Origin: an uncultured Opitutia bacterium
GTDB taxonomy: Bacteria > Verrucomicrobiota > Verrucomicrobiia > Opitutales > Opitutaceae
Direction: 5' to 3'
Length of the DNA: 56,883 bases
Assembly: GCA_903825285.1 (NCBI GenBank)
Contig: CAIJZY010000029.1
Location: 1 to 56,883 of the forward strand
Below the pieces are notes generated by a model. The model worked only from the letters and a program-made list of their open reading frames with translations. It was not told the origin of the DNA and did not search any database. The position numbers and the translations under genes were made by a program. Below, in pieces: positions 18,121 through 26,772 of this stretch (the stretch's first letter is position 1; each line of letters opens with the position of its first letter).

Positions 18121-18810
18121 GTGGCCACCCGCGTTGTCATCATCGAAGATGATCCCATCTTCCGGCACATGCTCAGCATGGCCCTGAGCCGGATGCGCGG
18201 GCTGGTGGTGGCGGGGGAGTTCGCCGACGGCAAGGTCGGGCTCACCTACTGCCTCAAGGAAAAGCCGTCGCTGGCCGTGGTGGACCTGTTCCTGCCCGGC
18301 ATGCACGGGCTCGACGTTTGTCGCGAGCTGCGCCTGCACTCCCCCGCGACGCGCATCCTCGTGCTGACCGGCCACCCCGACAGCGACCTGCCCGCGCGCC
18401 TCGTGGCGATGGGCGTGAACGGGTTCGTGGACAAGAGCGAGCCGATCAACTACGTGATGCAGGCGATCGAGGCCGTGATGAGCGGCGGCATGTATTTCGC
18501 GACGAATGTCGCGCCAAAGTTCGTGCCGGCCGACGCGGCCGCCGCCGGCAGCCTCCCGCCGCCGCCGCCCAGCCCGACCGTCGCGGTCTCCATGCCCTCG
18601 GTCGAGGCCGTGCAGATCCTGTCGAGCCGCGAGATCGAGGTCGTGCAGCTCGTCGCCAGCGGCTTGTCCTCGAAGGAGATCGCCGCCCGGCTCGACCTGA
18701 GCGTGCGCACGGTCGAGAAGCACCGCGCCAACATCATGGAGAAGATCGGCGTGCGCGAGGTGGCCAGCCTGGTGCGCTGGTGCGTGCAGGCCGGGCTGGT
18801 GCGGAACTAG
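18121..18810 (+). CDS. LuxR-family (NarL/FixJ) response regulator
   Basis: 229 aa from GTG 18121; TTG codons at 18103 and 18106 are alternatives. Receiver domain at residues 1-125 has acidic IIEDDP, phospho-acceptor Asp55 in VVDLFLPGMHGLDV, and FVDKSEP with the conserved lysine. A proline/alanine linker follows, then a GerE-type helix-turn-helix (LSSREIEVVQLVASGLSSKE, VRTVEKHRANIMEKIGV). It is a DNA-binding transcription factor activated by phosphorylation. With the Hpt gene and the hybrid kinase just downstream it likely forms one phosphorelay. Confidence 0.92.
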   Translation: MATRVVIIEDDPIFRHMLSMALSRMRGLVVAGEFADGKVGLTYCLKEKPSLAVVDLFLPGMHGLDVCRELRLHSPATRILVLTGHPDSDLPARLVAMGVNGFVDKSEPINYVMQAIEAVMSGGMYFATNVAPKFVPADAAAAGSLPPPPPSPTVAVSMPSVEAVQILSSREIEVVQLVASGLSSKEIAARLDLSVRTVEKHRANIMEKIGVREVASLVRWCVQAGLVRN

Positions 18811-18823
18811 GCCGCGCGGCCCG

Positions 18824-19165
18824 TCAGGCGCCCTGCTTCACGTAGGCGCGCAGCCCCACGGCCACGCGCTCGAATTCCGCCACCGTCGCGGCGAGGTCGG
18901 CCGGCGTGACGTCCCCCGTGGGCTGCGTCAGCCGCGCCTCCAGCTCCGCCATCTGGCGCGACAGCGCGTCCGCGCCGACGATGTGGGCGCTGCTCTTCAG
19001 GCTGTGCGCGGCGCGGCGGCGGCGCTCGCGTTCGCCGGCCTGGAGCTCCTCCAGCGACGTCGGGAAGTTGGCCAGGAACATGTCCACCAGCTCGCGCGCC
19101 GAGTCCTCGCCCAGCGTGGAGCTGAGTTCGGCGATGGCGCTGTTGGGCGGGGGCACGCTGCTCAT
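18824..19165 (-). CDS. Hpt-domain phosphotransfer protein
   Basis: 113 aa from ATG 19165. It is a stand-alone histidine phosphotransfer domain: the phospho-accepting His54 lies in RRAAHSLKSSAHIVGA, within an all-helical protein. Such proteins shuttle phosphate from the receiver domain of a hybrid kinase to a separate response regulator. It converges with the LuxR-type regulator gene (14 bases between stops), and a hybrid kinase with a C-terminal receiver starts 650 bases further on, so all three parts of the relay are present together. Confidence 0.88.
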   Translation of the reverse strand: MSSVPPPNSAIAELSSTLGEDSARELVDMFLANFPTSLEELQAGERERRRRAAHSLKSSAHIVGADALSRQMAELEARLTQPTGDVTPADLAATVAEFERVAVGLRAYVKQGA

Positions 19166-19226
19166 GACGTCAGGATAGGTCGGCCGCCGGGCCGACTGCA
19201 ACCCGACAATCCGGCTCCGCCCGGGT

Positions 19227-19706
19227 TCAGCCCAGCCGGCGCAGCCGCTCGCCCGTCAGGCGGCAGATGGTCCAGTCGGATTTCCGCTCCGCCCCCAGCG
19301 ACTCGTAGAAGTCGATCGCGGGCTGGTTCCAGTCCAGCACCGCCCATTCCAGGCGGCCGCAGCCCCGCTGGTTGGCGAGGTGCGCGAGGTGCAGGAGCAG
19401 CGCGCGGCCGCAGCCCTGCCCGCGGTGGGCGGGCGACACGAACAGGTCCTCGAGGTACAGCCCCGGCTGGCCGAGGAACGTCGAGTAGTTCGTGAAGTAG
19501 ACCGCGAACCCGGCCGGCTCGCCGGCCGGGGTGAAGGCCAGCGCGCACTCGGCGGCGGGCCGCGGCCCGAACAGCGTGGCGTGCAGCCGCGCCTCCGTCG
19601 CCTCGACCTCGGGCAGCAGGTGCTCGTACTCGGCCAGGGCGCGGATGAAGGTCAGGATCAGCGGGACGTCGGCGGGCGTGGCGGGACGGATCACGGGGGT
19701 CATCAT
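19227..19706 (-). CDS. GNAT acetyltransferase, SSAT-like (polyamine/diamine type)
   Basis: 159 aa. The sequence FLGQPGLYLEDLFVSPAHRGQGCGRALL, then RGCGRLEWAVLDWNQPAIDFYESLGA, is the pattern of the spermidine/spermine N1-acetyltransferase-like branch of GNAT enzymes. It would transfer acetyl from acetyl-CoA to a polyamine, thialysine or other small amine; the true substrate is uncertain. Two methionines start the protein (19706 and 19703); the first is used. It lies between the Hpt gene and the divergent kinase gene and is probably not part of the signalling pathway. Confidence 0.87.
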   Translation of the reverse strand: MMTPVIRPATPADVPLILTFIRALAEYEHLLPEVEATEARLHATLFGPRPAAECALAFTPAGEPAGFAVYFTNYSTFLGQPGLYLEDLFVSPAHRGQGCGRALLLHLAHLANQRGCGRLEWAVLDWNQPAIDFYESLGAERKSDWTICRLTGERLRRLG

Positions 19707-19813
19707 GGCGTCCAGCGCGCCGGCCCGCCGCGCAAAGTCAAGCGGCTGGCGGCTTTGCCCCTCGACAAATCCGGGTGCGCCCGCTTCCTTGCGGCGGATT
19801 GGTTGTGCGTTTC

Positions 19814-22693
19814 ATGACTGTCCTCCCGCTCCTGACCAACCTTCCGCTGCCGATGCTAAGCCCCTGGTGGCTAGGAGGCCTCGGAATTGTGGCCGTCCTG
19901 CTCGGCTGGTGGTGGGGGGCGCGCCGCCGGCGCCGCGCGGACGTGGCGGGCCTGCACCGCTTCATGTTCGAGCGGGCGGTGGAGGGCATCTACGAGCATC
20001 CCCTCGGCGGCGGCTTCCGGATCGTGAATCCGGCGATGGCCCGGATCCTCGGTTACGCCGAACCGGCCGAGCTGCTGCGGCTCTCCCCGGACGAGCTCAC
20101 GCGCATCTACGTGCAGCCCGGACGCCGCGAGGAGTTTTTGGCGCTGGCGGCGCGGCAGGACACGCTCACGGACTTCGAGTCGGAGATCCGGCAGCCGGGC
20201 GGCGCGACGCGCTGGATTTCCGAGAATGTCCGCGTGGCGCGCGACGTGACGGGCCGGCTGGTGTCGGTCCAGGGGTTCGTCACCGACGTCACCGACCGGC
20301 GGCGGGCCGAGCGCGCCCTGCGCGAGAGCGAGGAGCGCTACCGCTGCCTCTTCCGGGCGAATCCCTACCCGATGTGGATCTACGACCGCGAGACCTTCCG
20401 CTTCCTCTCGGTCAACGACGCGGCCGTCGCGCTCTACGGCTACACCCGCGAGGAGTTCGAGCGCATGACGCTGGCCGACATCCGGCCGGAGACCGAGCGC
20501 GCCTCGCTCTCGCACGCCGTGCAGGCGATGCACCCCGGGCCGAACCACATGGGCGTGTTCACGCACCGGTGCAAGGACGGCCGGACCCTCCGCGTGGAGA
20601 TGACCACGCTGGTCTTCGACGCCCACGGCCGCGAGCAGGTGCTGGGGATCGCGCACGACCTGACCGCCCATGAGCGCGCGCAGGCCGCGCTGCTCGAGAG
20701 CGAGTCCCGCTACCGGCTGCTCTTTGAGAACTCGCCCCTCGGCATCGCGGAGTTCGACTACCGGTCCACGGTCGCGTGGATGGACGAGCTGCGCCGCGGC
20801 GGCGTCACGGACCTGGCCGCCTGGGCCGACGCGCACCCGGCCGAGTGGGCGGCGGCCCTGCGCCGGCTCCCGCTGATCGGGATCAACGGCACCGGGCTGC
20901 GGATGCTCCGGGCAAAATCCCTCGAGGAGGTGCAGGCCAGCGCCGAGCGCATCGTCTCGGCCGCGGGCTGGGGACTGCGGCGCCAGTCGTTCCTGGCGGC
21001 CTGGAGCGGCCGCAACGAGTCCGAGGGCGAGATCACCCTCCATGCGATGGACGGCACGCTGCTGCACGTGCACAGCCACTGGTGGGTCCCGACCCTCCAC
21101 GGCCACCCGCATTACGAGCGCACGCCGATCGTGCTGGTGGACCTGACCGACACCAAGGCGGTGGAGCTGGCCCTGGCCTCCGAGCGCGAGCGGCTCGCGG
21201 TGACCTTCCGGGCCATGGCCGAGGGCGTCGTCACCACCGACCGCGAGGGGCAGGTCCTCTTCATCAACCAGGCGGCGAGCAAGATCACCGGCTGGACGGC
21301 GGAGGCGGCCGCGGGCCGGCCGATCGCCGAGGTCTGCACGCTGCGCCACGCGCGCACGGGCGCGCCCGTGGCCCCGCCGGTCACCGCGGCGCTGGCCGCC
21401 GGCCGCGTGCTCGACCTGCCGCCGCAGACGATGCTGCTGCGGCGCATCGGCGGCCGCGGCATGGTGGAGGGCCGCTGCGCCCCGATGTACGACGCCGCGG
21501 GCCGGGGCATCGGCGCGGTGCTGGTGCTGCGCGACGTGACGGAGAGCTCGCGGCTGGAGGCCGAGCTGGAGCGGGCCTCGAAGCTCGAGTCGGTCGGCAT
21601 CCTCGCCGGCGGCATCGCCCACGATTTCAACAACATCCTGGCCGTGGTCATGGGCAACATCACGCTCGCCCAGCTCGACCCCGCCACGGAGGGCGCGTCC
21701 GTGGCCCGCTGGCTGGGCGAGGCGGAGCGGGCCGCGCTGCGGGCGCGGGAGCTCACGCAGCAGCTGCTCACCTTCGCCAAGGGCGGCGACCCGGTGCGCC
21801 AGGCGGTGCGGCTGCCCGAGATCGTGCGCGAGACCGCCGACTTCGCGCTGCACGGCTCGCCGGTGCGGGCGGAGCTCGAGATCGCGCCGGACCTCTGGGC
21901 GGCCGACGCGGACCGGAGCCAGATCGGCCAGGTCGTCCAGAACCTCGTCATCAACGCCATGCAGGCCATGCGCGACGGCGGCATCATCCGGGTCGCCCTG
22001 CGCAACGTCGAGCTGGCCGACAACCAGCAGCCGCCGCTGCCGGCGGGGCGGTACCTGGAGCTGTCCTTCGCCGACACCGGCGGGGGCATCTCGCCGGACC
22101 ACCTGGCGCGGATCTTCGAGCCGTACTTCACGACCAAGGAACACGGCAGCGGCCTCGGGCTTGCGACGGTTTACTCGATCATCCGCAAGCACCAGGGCCA
22201 CGTGCTGGTGGAGTCGGAGGTGGGGAAGGGCACGGTCTTCCGGCTGTGGCTGCCCGCGGCCCGGGCGGAGGCGCCCGCCCCGGCGGCGGGCCGGGCCGCC
22301 ACCGAGCCGATGACGGGCCGCATGCTGTTCATGGACGACGAGGAGCCGATCCGCCTGATGGTGCAGGACCTCCTCGGCCGGCTGGGGCTCACCGTCGTCA
22401 CGGTCCCCGACGGCGCGGCGCTGCTGCGCGAGTTTGTCGACGCCCGCGCCGCCGGCCGGCCGTACGACGCGGTGATGATGGACCTGACGGTGCCCGGCGC
22501 GATGGGCGGGCGCGAGGCGATGCAGGAACTGCTCAAGCTCGACCCGGCCGTGCGCGCCATCGTCTCGAGCGGCTACTCGGGCGACCCGGTCCTCGCCAAC
22601 TTCCGCGCCCACGGCTTCTGCGCGATCGTGCCGAAGCCGTACCGCCTCGCCGACCTGGCGGCCGCCGTCCGGAGCGCGCTGACGCGCGACTGA
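19814..22693 (+). CDS. Hybrid histidine kinase with multiple PAS domains and C-terminal receiver
   Basis: 959 aa from ATG 19814. One N-terminal membrane helix (WWLGGLGIVAVLLGWWWG) is followed by basic residues. About four PAS-type sensory modules follow (near 45-165, 170-295, 300-445, 450-575). The dimerisation domain has GGIAHDFNNILAV with phospho-His603. The ATPase domain shows QNLVINAMQAM, FADTGGGISP and SGLGLATVYSIIRKHQG. A receiver domain (about 835-955) has DDEEP and Asp890 in MMDLTVPGAMGG. It should pass phosphate from its receiver to the neighbouring Hpt protein and then to the LuxR-type regulator. Its signal is unknown. Confidence 0.93.
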   Translation: MTVLPLLTNLPLPMLSPWWLGGLGIVAVLLGWWWGARRRRRADVAGLHRFMFERAVEGIYEHPLGGGFRIVNPAMARILGYAEPAELLRLSPDELTRIYVQPGRREEFLALAARQDTLTDFESEIRQPGGATRWISENVRVARDVTGRLVSVQGFVTDVTDRRRAERALRESEERYRCLFRANPYPMWIYDRETFRFLSVNDAAVALYGYTREEFERMTLADIRPETERASLSHAVQAMHPGPNHMGVFTHRCKDGRTLRVEMTTLVFDAHGREQVLGIAHDLTAHERAQAALLESESRYRLLFENSPLGIAEFDYRSTVAWMDELRRGGVTDLAAWADAHPAEWAAALRRLPLIGINGTGLRMLRAKSLEEVQASAERIVSAAGWGLRRQSFLAAWSGRNESEGEITLHAMDGTLLHVHSHWWVPTLHGHPHYERTPIVLVDLTDTKAVELALASERERLAVTFRAMAEGVVTTDREGQVLFINQAASKITGWTAEAAAGRPIAEVCTLRHARTGAPVAPPVTAALAAGRVLDLPPQTMLLRRIGGRGMVEGRCAPMYDAAGRGIGAVLVLRDVTESSRLEAELERASKLESVGILAGGIAHDFNNILAVVMGNITLAQLDPATEGASVARWLGEAERAALRARELTQQLLTFAKGGDPVRQAVRLPEIVRETADFALHGSPVRAELEIAPDLWAADADRSQIGQVVQNLVINAMQAMRDGGIIRVALRNVELADNQQPPLPAGRYLELSFADTGGGISPDHLARIFEPYFTTKEHGSGLGLATVYSIIRKHQGHVLVESEVGKGTVFRLWLPAARAEAPAPAAGRAATEPMTGRMLFMDDEEPIRLMVQDLLGRLGLTVVTVPDGAALLREFVDARAAGRPYDAVMMDLTVPGAMGGREAMQELLKLDPAVRAIVSSGYSGDPVLANFRAHGFCAIVPKPYRLADLAAAVRSALTRD

Positions 22694-22705
22694 ACGCGGC
22701 GCGGC

Positions 22706-23446
22706 TCAGGCCTTGCCCCACTGCCGCAGCTGCGCGAGCGAGCGGCGGACGGACTCGAGCGGGGCGAAATTGTACTGCTCGACCTCGACGACGTACCACT
22801 CGACGGCGCCGATGGCCTCGAGGGCGGCGAACACCGCGGGGAAATCCACCGGCCCGGTGCCGATCTCCTTCTCGTCCTTCAGGTGGACGGTGCGGATGCG
22901 GCGGCCCTGCTCGCGGATGAACTCGGCGGGGTCCTTCCCGCCGACCTGCACCCAGTAGACGTCGGCCTGGCAGCCCAGGTCGCGCGGCGCGGCGGCGTCG
23001 AGGATCCAGTCGAACACCCGGCGGCCCTCCACCACGGCGAGCTCGTTGTTGTGGTTGTGAAAGGCGAAATTGAGGCCATGCGCGCGGAAGGTGGCACCGA
23101 CGGCGGCCAGCTCCTCGCCGATGCGGGTGCAGGCGGCGGCGGAGTGGTAGTGCTCGCGCGGCCACCACGGGCACATCACGTGGCGCGTGCCGAGCAGCAG
23201 GGCCGCGTCCACCCAGCGGTTGAGGTCGCTGCGCAGGTCTTGGATCGAGGCGTGCACGCCCGCCACCTTGAGGCCCGCGGCGGTGATGGCGGCGTGGGCG
23301 CCGCGCACATCCGTGTTGCCAAAGCCCGCGAGCTCGACGCCGGCGTAGCCCATGTCGGCCACGGCCTTCACGGTGCCCGCGAAGTCGCGGGCGGTGTCCT
23401 CGCGGACGGACCAGAGTTGCAGGGCGACCGGAATATTCTTGCTCAT
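22706..23446 (-). CDS. Sugar phosphate isomerase/epimerase (TIM barrel)
   Basis: 246 aa. The AP-endonuclease-2-like barrel is clear: ALQLWSVREDTARDFAGTVK at the start, GYAGVELAGFG, GLNFAFHNHNNEL, LGCQADVYWVQVGGKDP and IRTVHLKDE. The metal ligands are expected among the Glu, His and Asp of these motifs. It probably isomerises or epimerises a sugar or inositol derivative; the substrate is unknown. It converges with the hybrid kinase gene (12 bases between stops). A repeat element lies upstream of its start, between it and pilT. Confidence 0.87.
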   Translation of the reverse strand: MSKNIPVALQLWSVREDTARDFAGTVKAVADMGYAGVELAGFGNTDVRGAHAAITAAGLKVAGVHASIQDLRSDLNRWVDAALLLGTRHVMCPWWPREHYHSAAACTRIGEELAAVGATFRAHGLNFAFHNHNNELAVVEGRRVFDWILDAAAPRDLGCQADVYWVQVGGKDPAEFIREQGRRIRTVHLKDEKEIGTGPVDFPAVFAALEAIGAVEWYVVEVEQYNFAPLESVRRSLAQLRQWGKA

Positions 23447-23522
23447 CGGGCGGTGGTTCTACCGCCCCGCGCGCCGCGTCGCAAGCGCTGACGCTGCGGG
23501 CCCGGGCCGCTGGGCCCGGGCA

Positions 23523-23607
23523 GTTGAAAGTTGAAAGCCATGGAGCCCTTGGCAAGGGCCGGGGGCGTTCACCTCGGCCTTGCAACTTTCAACCTTCAAC
23601 TCTCAAC
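23523..23607. repeat. Period-7 inverted-repeat element, GTTGAAA family (site D)
   Basis: The left arm has two exact GTTGAAA units (23523-23536). The right arm has four inverted units (about 23580-23607: a divergent TTGCAAC, then TTTCAAC, CTTCAAC, TCTCAAC). It lies just downstream of the pilT stop and upstream of the isomerase start, both on the minus strand. A GGCGCC-TTC-GGCGCC hairpin (23608-23622) directly abuts the right arm and could be a pilT terminator. Confidence 0.72.
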
Positions 23608-23622
23608 GGCGCCTTCGGCGCC

Positions 23623-24699
23623 TCAGTGCGCGCCGTCGAGGTCGCCGGGCTTGAGCAGCGGCAGGAAGAGCGCCTTGTTCGCGGCCTTCATGTAGGCCTC
23701 CTTGGCCTCGATGGTGTTGTCCTTCACCCGCGCCATGAGGCTGTTGTCCATCGTGATCATGCCGTCGTTGCCGCCGCTTTCGATGATGGAGCGGATGTTG
23801 GCGATCTGGCCGCTGCGGATGGTGTTGGGCAGGGCCTCGTGGGCGAGGAGGATCTCGTGGACGGCGCAGCGGCCCTTCGGGATGCGCTTGCAGAGGAGCT
23901 GGGCGACGACGCCGGCGAGGCAGCTCGAGAGCATGACGCGCACCTGGTTCTGCTCCTCGGCGGGGAAGGTGTTGATGATGCGGTCCACGGTCTTGGGCGC
24001 GTTGTTGGTGTGCAGCGTGCCGAAGACCAGCATGCCCATCGAGGCGCAGCCGAGCGCGAGCTTGATCGTCTCCATCTCGCGCATCTCGCCGAGGAGCACG
24101 ATGTCGGGGTCGTGGCGCATGGCGCCCTTCAGCGCGGCGGCGAACGACTCGGTGTGCTCGCCGACCTCGCGGTGGACGATCGTGGACTTCTTCGCCCCGT
24201 GCACGAACTCGATCGGGTCCTCGATCGTGATGATGTGCTTGGCGAAGTTCGCGTTGATGTAGTCGATCATCGCCGCGAGGGTGGTGGACTTGCCGGAGCC
24301 GGTGGGGCCGGTGACGACGACGAGGCCCTCGTTGAGGTGGCAGAGCTTCTTCAGCGCCTCGGGCAGCTTGAGGTCGTCGAACGACAGGATCTTCGCGGGG
24401 ATCTGGCGGAAGACGGCGGCCTGGCCCCAGTGGTTGTAGAGGAAGTTGCCGCGGAAGCGGGCGACGCCCGGGATCTCGTGCGCGAGGTCGAGGTCCTTGC
24501 GCTCCAGGAACTCCGCCCAGCGGCGCGCGGGCACGACCTCCTTCAGCAGCGCCTCCAGCGCGGCGGCGTCGAGCGGGGCGTCGGCCAGGGCCTGGAGCGA
24601 GCCGGAGATGCGGGCCTTCGGCGGCAGCCCGACGGTGAGGTGCAGGTCGGACCCGCCCTTGTCGAGCATGGTGCGGAGCAGTTGGTCGATGGCGGCCAT
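23623..24699 (-). CDS. pilT: Type IV pilus twitching/retraction ATPase PilT
   Basis: 358 aa from ATG 24699. It is a hexameric ATPase that drives pilus retraction from the cytoplasmic face. N-terminal GGSDLHLTVGLPPKARI is the PilT signature, followed by Walker A GPTGSGKST near residue 130, the Asp box IITIEDPIEFVHG, Walker B DIVLLGEMREMETI and the His box TLHTNNAPKTVDRI. The conserved AIRNLIRE-type C-terminal motif is represented by NTIRSGQIANIRS. It starts two bases after the second PilT-like gene, so the pair forms an operon. No pilin gene is adjacent. Confidence 0.95.
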   Translation of the reverse strand: MAAIDQLLRTMLDKGGSDLHLTVGLPPKARISGSLQALADAPLDAAALEALLKEVVPARRWAEFLERKDLDLAHEIPGVARFRGNFLYNHWGQAAVFRQIPAKILSFDDLKLPEALKKLCHLNEGLVVVTGPTGSGKSTTLAAMIDYINANFAKHIITIEDPIEFVHGAKKSTIVHREVGEHTESFAAALKGAMRHDPDIVLLGEMREMETIKLALGCASMGMLVFGTLHTNNAPKTVDRIINTFPAEEQNQVRVMLSSCLAGVVAQLLCKRIPKGRCAVHEILLAHEALPNTIRSGQIANIRSIIESGGNDGMITMDNSLMARVKDNTIEAKEAYMKAANKALFLPLLKPGDLDGAH

Positions 24700-24701
24700 G
24701 G

Positions 24702-25781
24702 TCAGGTGATCTTCGCGCGCAGCACGCGGTTGGTGATGTTGGCGAGCGCGACCTCGGCGGTGAGCTTCCGCTCCTGCCAGAGGGCGAAGACGACATTGTC
24801 CATCAGGCACATGCCCTCGCGGACGCCGGTCTCCATGGTGTTGCGCAGGCCCTGGGACTTGCCCTCGCGGATGAGGTTCTGGATCGCGGTGTTGCTGATC
24901 AGGATCTCGCAGGCGAGGGTGAGGTTGCCGTTCGTCGCGGGCAGCAGGCGCTGGCAGACGATGCCGCGGAGGCTCTCCGCCACGCTGGCGCGGATCTGCG
25001 TCTGCTGCGACGGCGGGAACACGTCGAGCAGGCGGTTGAGCGTCGTGGCCGCGTCGCTCGTGTGCATGGTGCCGATGACGAGGTGGCCCGTCTCCGAGGC
25101 GGTGATGGCCATCTCGATCGTCTCGAGGTCGCGGAGCTCGCCGATGACGATCACGTCGGGGTCCTCGCGCAGCGCGCCCTTCAGCGCGGTGAAGAACGAC
25201 TTGGTGTGCGGGCCGACCTCGCGCTGGGTGACGTTGCAGCCCTTGGCGGGCTGGACGACCTCGATCGGGTCCTCGACGGTGATGATGTGGTCGGTGCGGG
25301 TCTCGTTGAGGTAGGCCACCATGGAGGCGAGGGTGGTGGTCTTGCCGGAGCCGACGGGGCCGGTGATGAGGATGAGGCCGTTGTGGTAGGAGAGAAGCCG
25401 CTTGAGCGTCTCGAGATGGGCGGTGTAGCCGAGCTCCTCCATCGTGCGGACCTTGTACGGCACCATCCGGTACGACCCGGCGGCGCCGTTCTTGTGGAAC
25501 ATGAGGTTGACGCGGTACCGGTCGCTGCCGCCGACCGCGAGGGCGTAGTCGTAGTCCCGGCGCTTGAGGAAGATGTCCTTCTGCCCCTCGGACAGGAGCA
25601 CGGTGTTGAGGCGGAGGGCGTCGTCGGCGGTGAGCTTGTAGTCGGAGATGAACGACAGCTGGCGGTTCTTGCGGATGAAGGGGCGGGCGCCGGTGGAGAG
25701 GTGGAGGTCGCTGGCGAGGTGGCGCGCGGTGGCGCGCAGCAGCCCGCGCAGCCCGGCCGCGAGCGCGGCGTCGTCGAGCAT
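24702..25781 (-). CDS. PilT/PilU-type ATPase with probable N-terminal frameshift
   Basis: 359 aa from ATG 25781. It is a paralogue of the adjacent PilT: ASDLHLSTGARPFIR, Walker A GPVGSGKTT near residue 139, IITVEDPIEVVQPA, Walker B DVIVIGELRDLETI and GTMHTSDAATTLNRLLD. A second such ATPase often acts as an accessory retraction motor (PilU-like). In the same frame upstream of 25781, about 40 residues of plausible linker (starting DPFDDSGSAAPFTAPPSS) have no start codon and abut the stop of the small upstream frame. The true protein may therefore be longer and continuous with it. Confidence 0.87.
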   Translation of the reverse strand: MLDDAALAAGLRGLLRATARHLASDLHLSTGARPFIRKNRQLSFISDYKLTADDALRLNTVLLSEGQKDIFLKRRDYDYALAVGGSDRYRVNLMFHKNGAAGSYRMVPYKVRTMEELGYTAHLETLKRLLSYHNGLILITGPVGSGKTTTLASMVAYLNETRTDHIITVEDPIEVVQPAKGCNVTQREVGPHTKSFFTALKGALREDPDVIVIGELRDLETIEMAITASETGHLVIGTMHTSDAATTLNRLLDVFPPSQQTQIRASVAESLRGIVCQRLLPATNGNLTLACEILISNTAIQNLIREGKSQGLRNTMETGVREGMCLMDNVVFALWQERKLTAEVALANITNRVLRAKIT

Positions 25782-25896
25782 GCCGATGGTGTCGAAGGCG
25801 AATTCCGGCGCCGGGCCGGCGGCCAGCGCCGCGGCCGCCTGCTTCTGCGCGGGGCTCGACGGCGGCGCCGTGAACGGGGCCGCCGACCCGGAGTCA

Positions 25897-26127
25897 TCAA
25901 AGGGGTCGGCCGCCCGGCGCGCCCTTCTGGCCCTTGGCCATGGCGAGGCCGGCGATCCGCTCGAGCGCGGCGACGTCGTCCACGTGGCCGTCGTCGATCA
26001 GCTGCTGCGCGAAGTCGCCGATCTCGGCCGCGTCGCCGACTTTGGCGCGCACGGCGAGGCACTGCTTGAGGTTGATCAGGCCGGTGTCGAGGCCGAGGCG
26101 GACAAGCCAGAGTACGTCGGGATTCAT
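25897..26127 (-). CDS. Small helical protein, probably the N-terminal part of the adjacent ATPase
   Basis: 76 aa, MNPDVLWLVRLGLDTGLINL then LIDDGHVDDVAALERIAGLAMAKG. It looks like a helical N-terminal regulatory domain and ends in a glycine/proline-rich tail. It stops at 25897 just where a different frame, continuous with the downstream PilT/PilU-type ATPase, becomes linker-like. A one-base shift within the run GGGCGGCC near 25905-25915 would join the two. It may be a real small gene, a sequencing error, or a frameshift mutation. Confidence 0.5.
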   Translation of the reverse strand: MNPDVLWLVRLGLDTGLINLKQCLAVRAKVGDAAEIGDFAQQLIDDGHVDDVAALERIAGLAMAKGQKGAPGGRPL

Positions 26128-26265
26128 GCGGGAGCGGCCGGGGTCCGGCGACGCGCGAACGATGGGCGGTGCCGCGGGACGGTGCAATTGAAGACTTTGC
26201 GTACGACGCCCGAATTTACCGCCTTTGGTCGGAAACCACCGGGCCCGGCCCGGGTCCATGGGCGC

Positions 26266-26679
26266 ATGCACTCAACCCAGAAACACCTGTCCCTGCCCCG
26301 GGTGGCGGCGCTGTCCGCCCTCCTCCTTGCCGGCTCCGCCCTCACCCTCACCTCGGGCTGCATCGTGGCGGCGGCCGGGGCGGGCGCCGGGGCGGTGGCC
26401 TACGTGCGCGGCGACCTCAACGCCACGCTCGACGCCAGCTTGGACCGCTGTGTCCACGCCGCCGATCGGGCGGTGGAGCAGCTGCAGTTTGCCAAGGTGA
26501 GCGAGTCCAAGGATGCGCTGCAGGGCGTCATCGTGGCGCGCAACGCCGCGGACAAGAAGATCAAGATCGAGTTCGAGCACGCCAGCGACACCCAGACCAA
26601 GATCAGCATCCGGGTCGGCGTCTTTGGCGACGAGACCATCTCGATGGCGATCCTGGACAAGATGAAGGCGGCCCTCTGA
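26266..26679 (+). CDS. DUF3568-like lipoprotein
   Basis: 137 aa from ATG 26266. A signal peptide ends in the lipobox LTSGC, followed by a glycine/alanine-rich spacer (AAAGAGAGAVAYVRGDL) and a small alpha/beta domain: ATLDASLDRCVHAADRAVEQLQF, KIKIEFEHASDTQTKISIRVGVFGDE, and a terminal helix. This layout matches DUF3568 lipoproteins known from verrucomicrobia and some proteobacteria; their function is unknown. Longer frames upstream are the complement of the minus-strand genes. It is followed by the helicase gene after 93 bases. Confidence 0.8.
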   Translation: MHSTQKHLSLPRVAALSALLLAGSALTLTSGCIVAAAGAGAGAVAYVRGDLNATLDASLDRCVHAADRAVEQLQFAKVSESKDALQGVIVARNAADKKIKIEFEHASDTQTKISIRVGVFGDETISMAILDKMKAAL

Positions 26680-26772
26680 GGCCGCGGGACGCAGGGCGGG
26701 GGACGGGCCAACGCCGGTTTCCGGGGTTGCTAAAAGGGGAGGTTTCCCCGATTTTGTCCGTTTTACCCGCCA

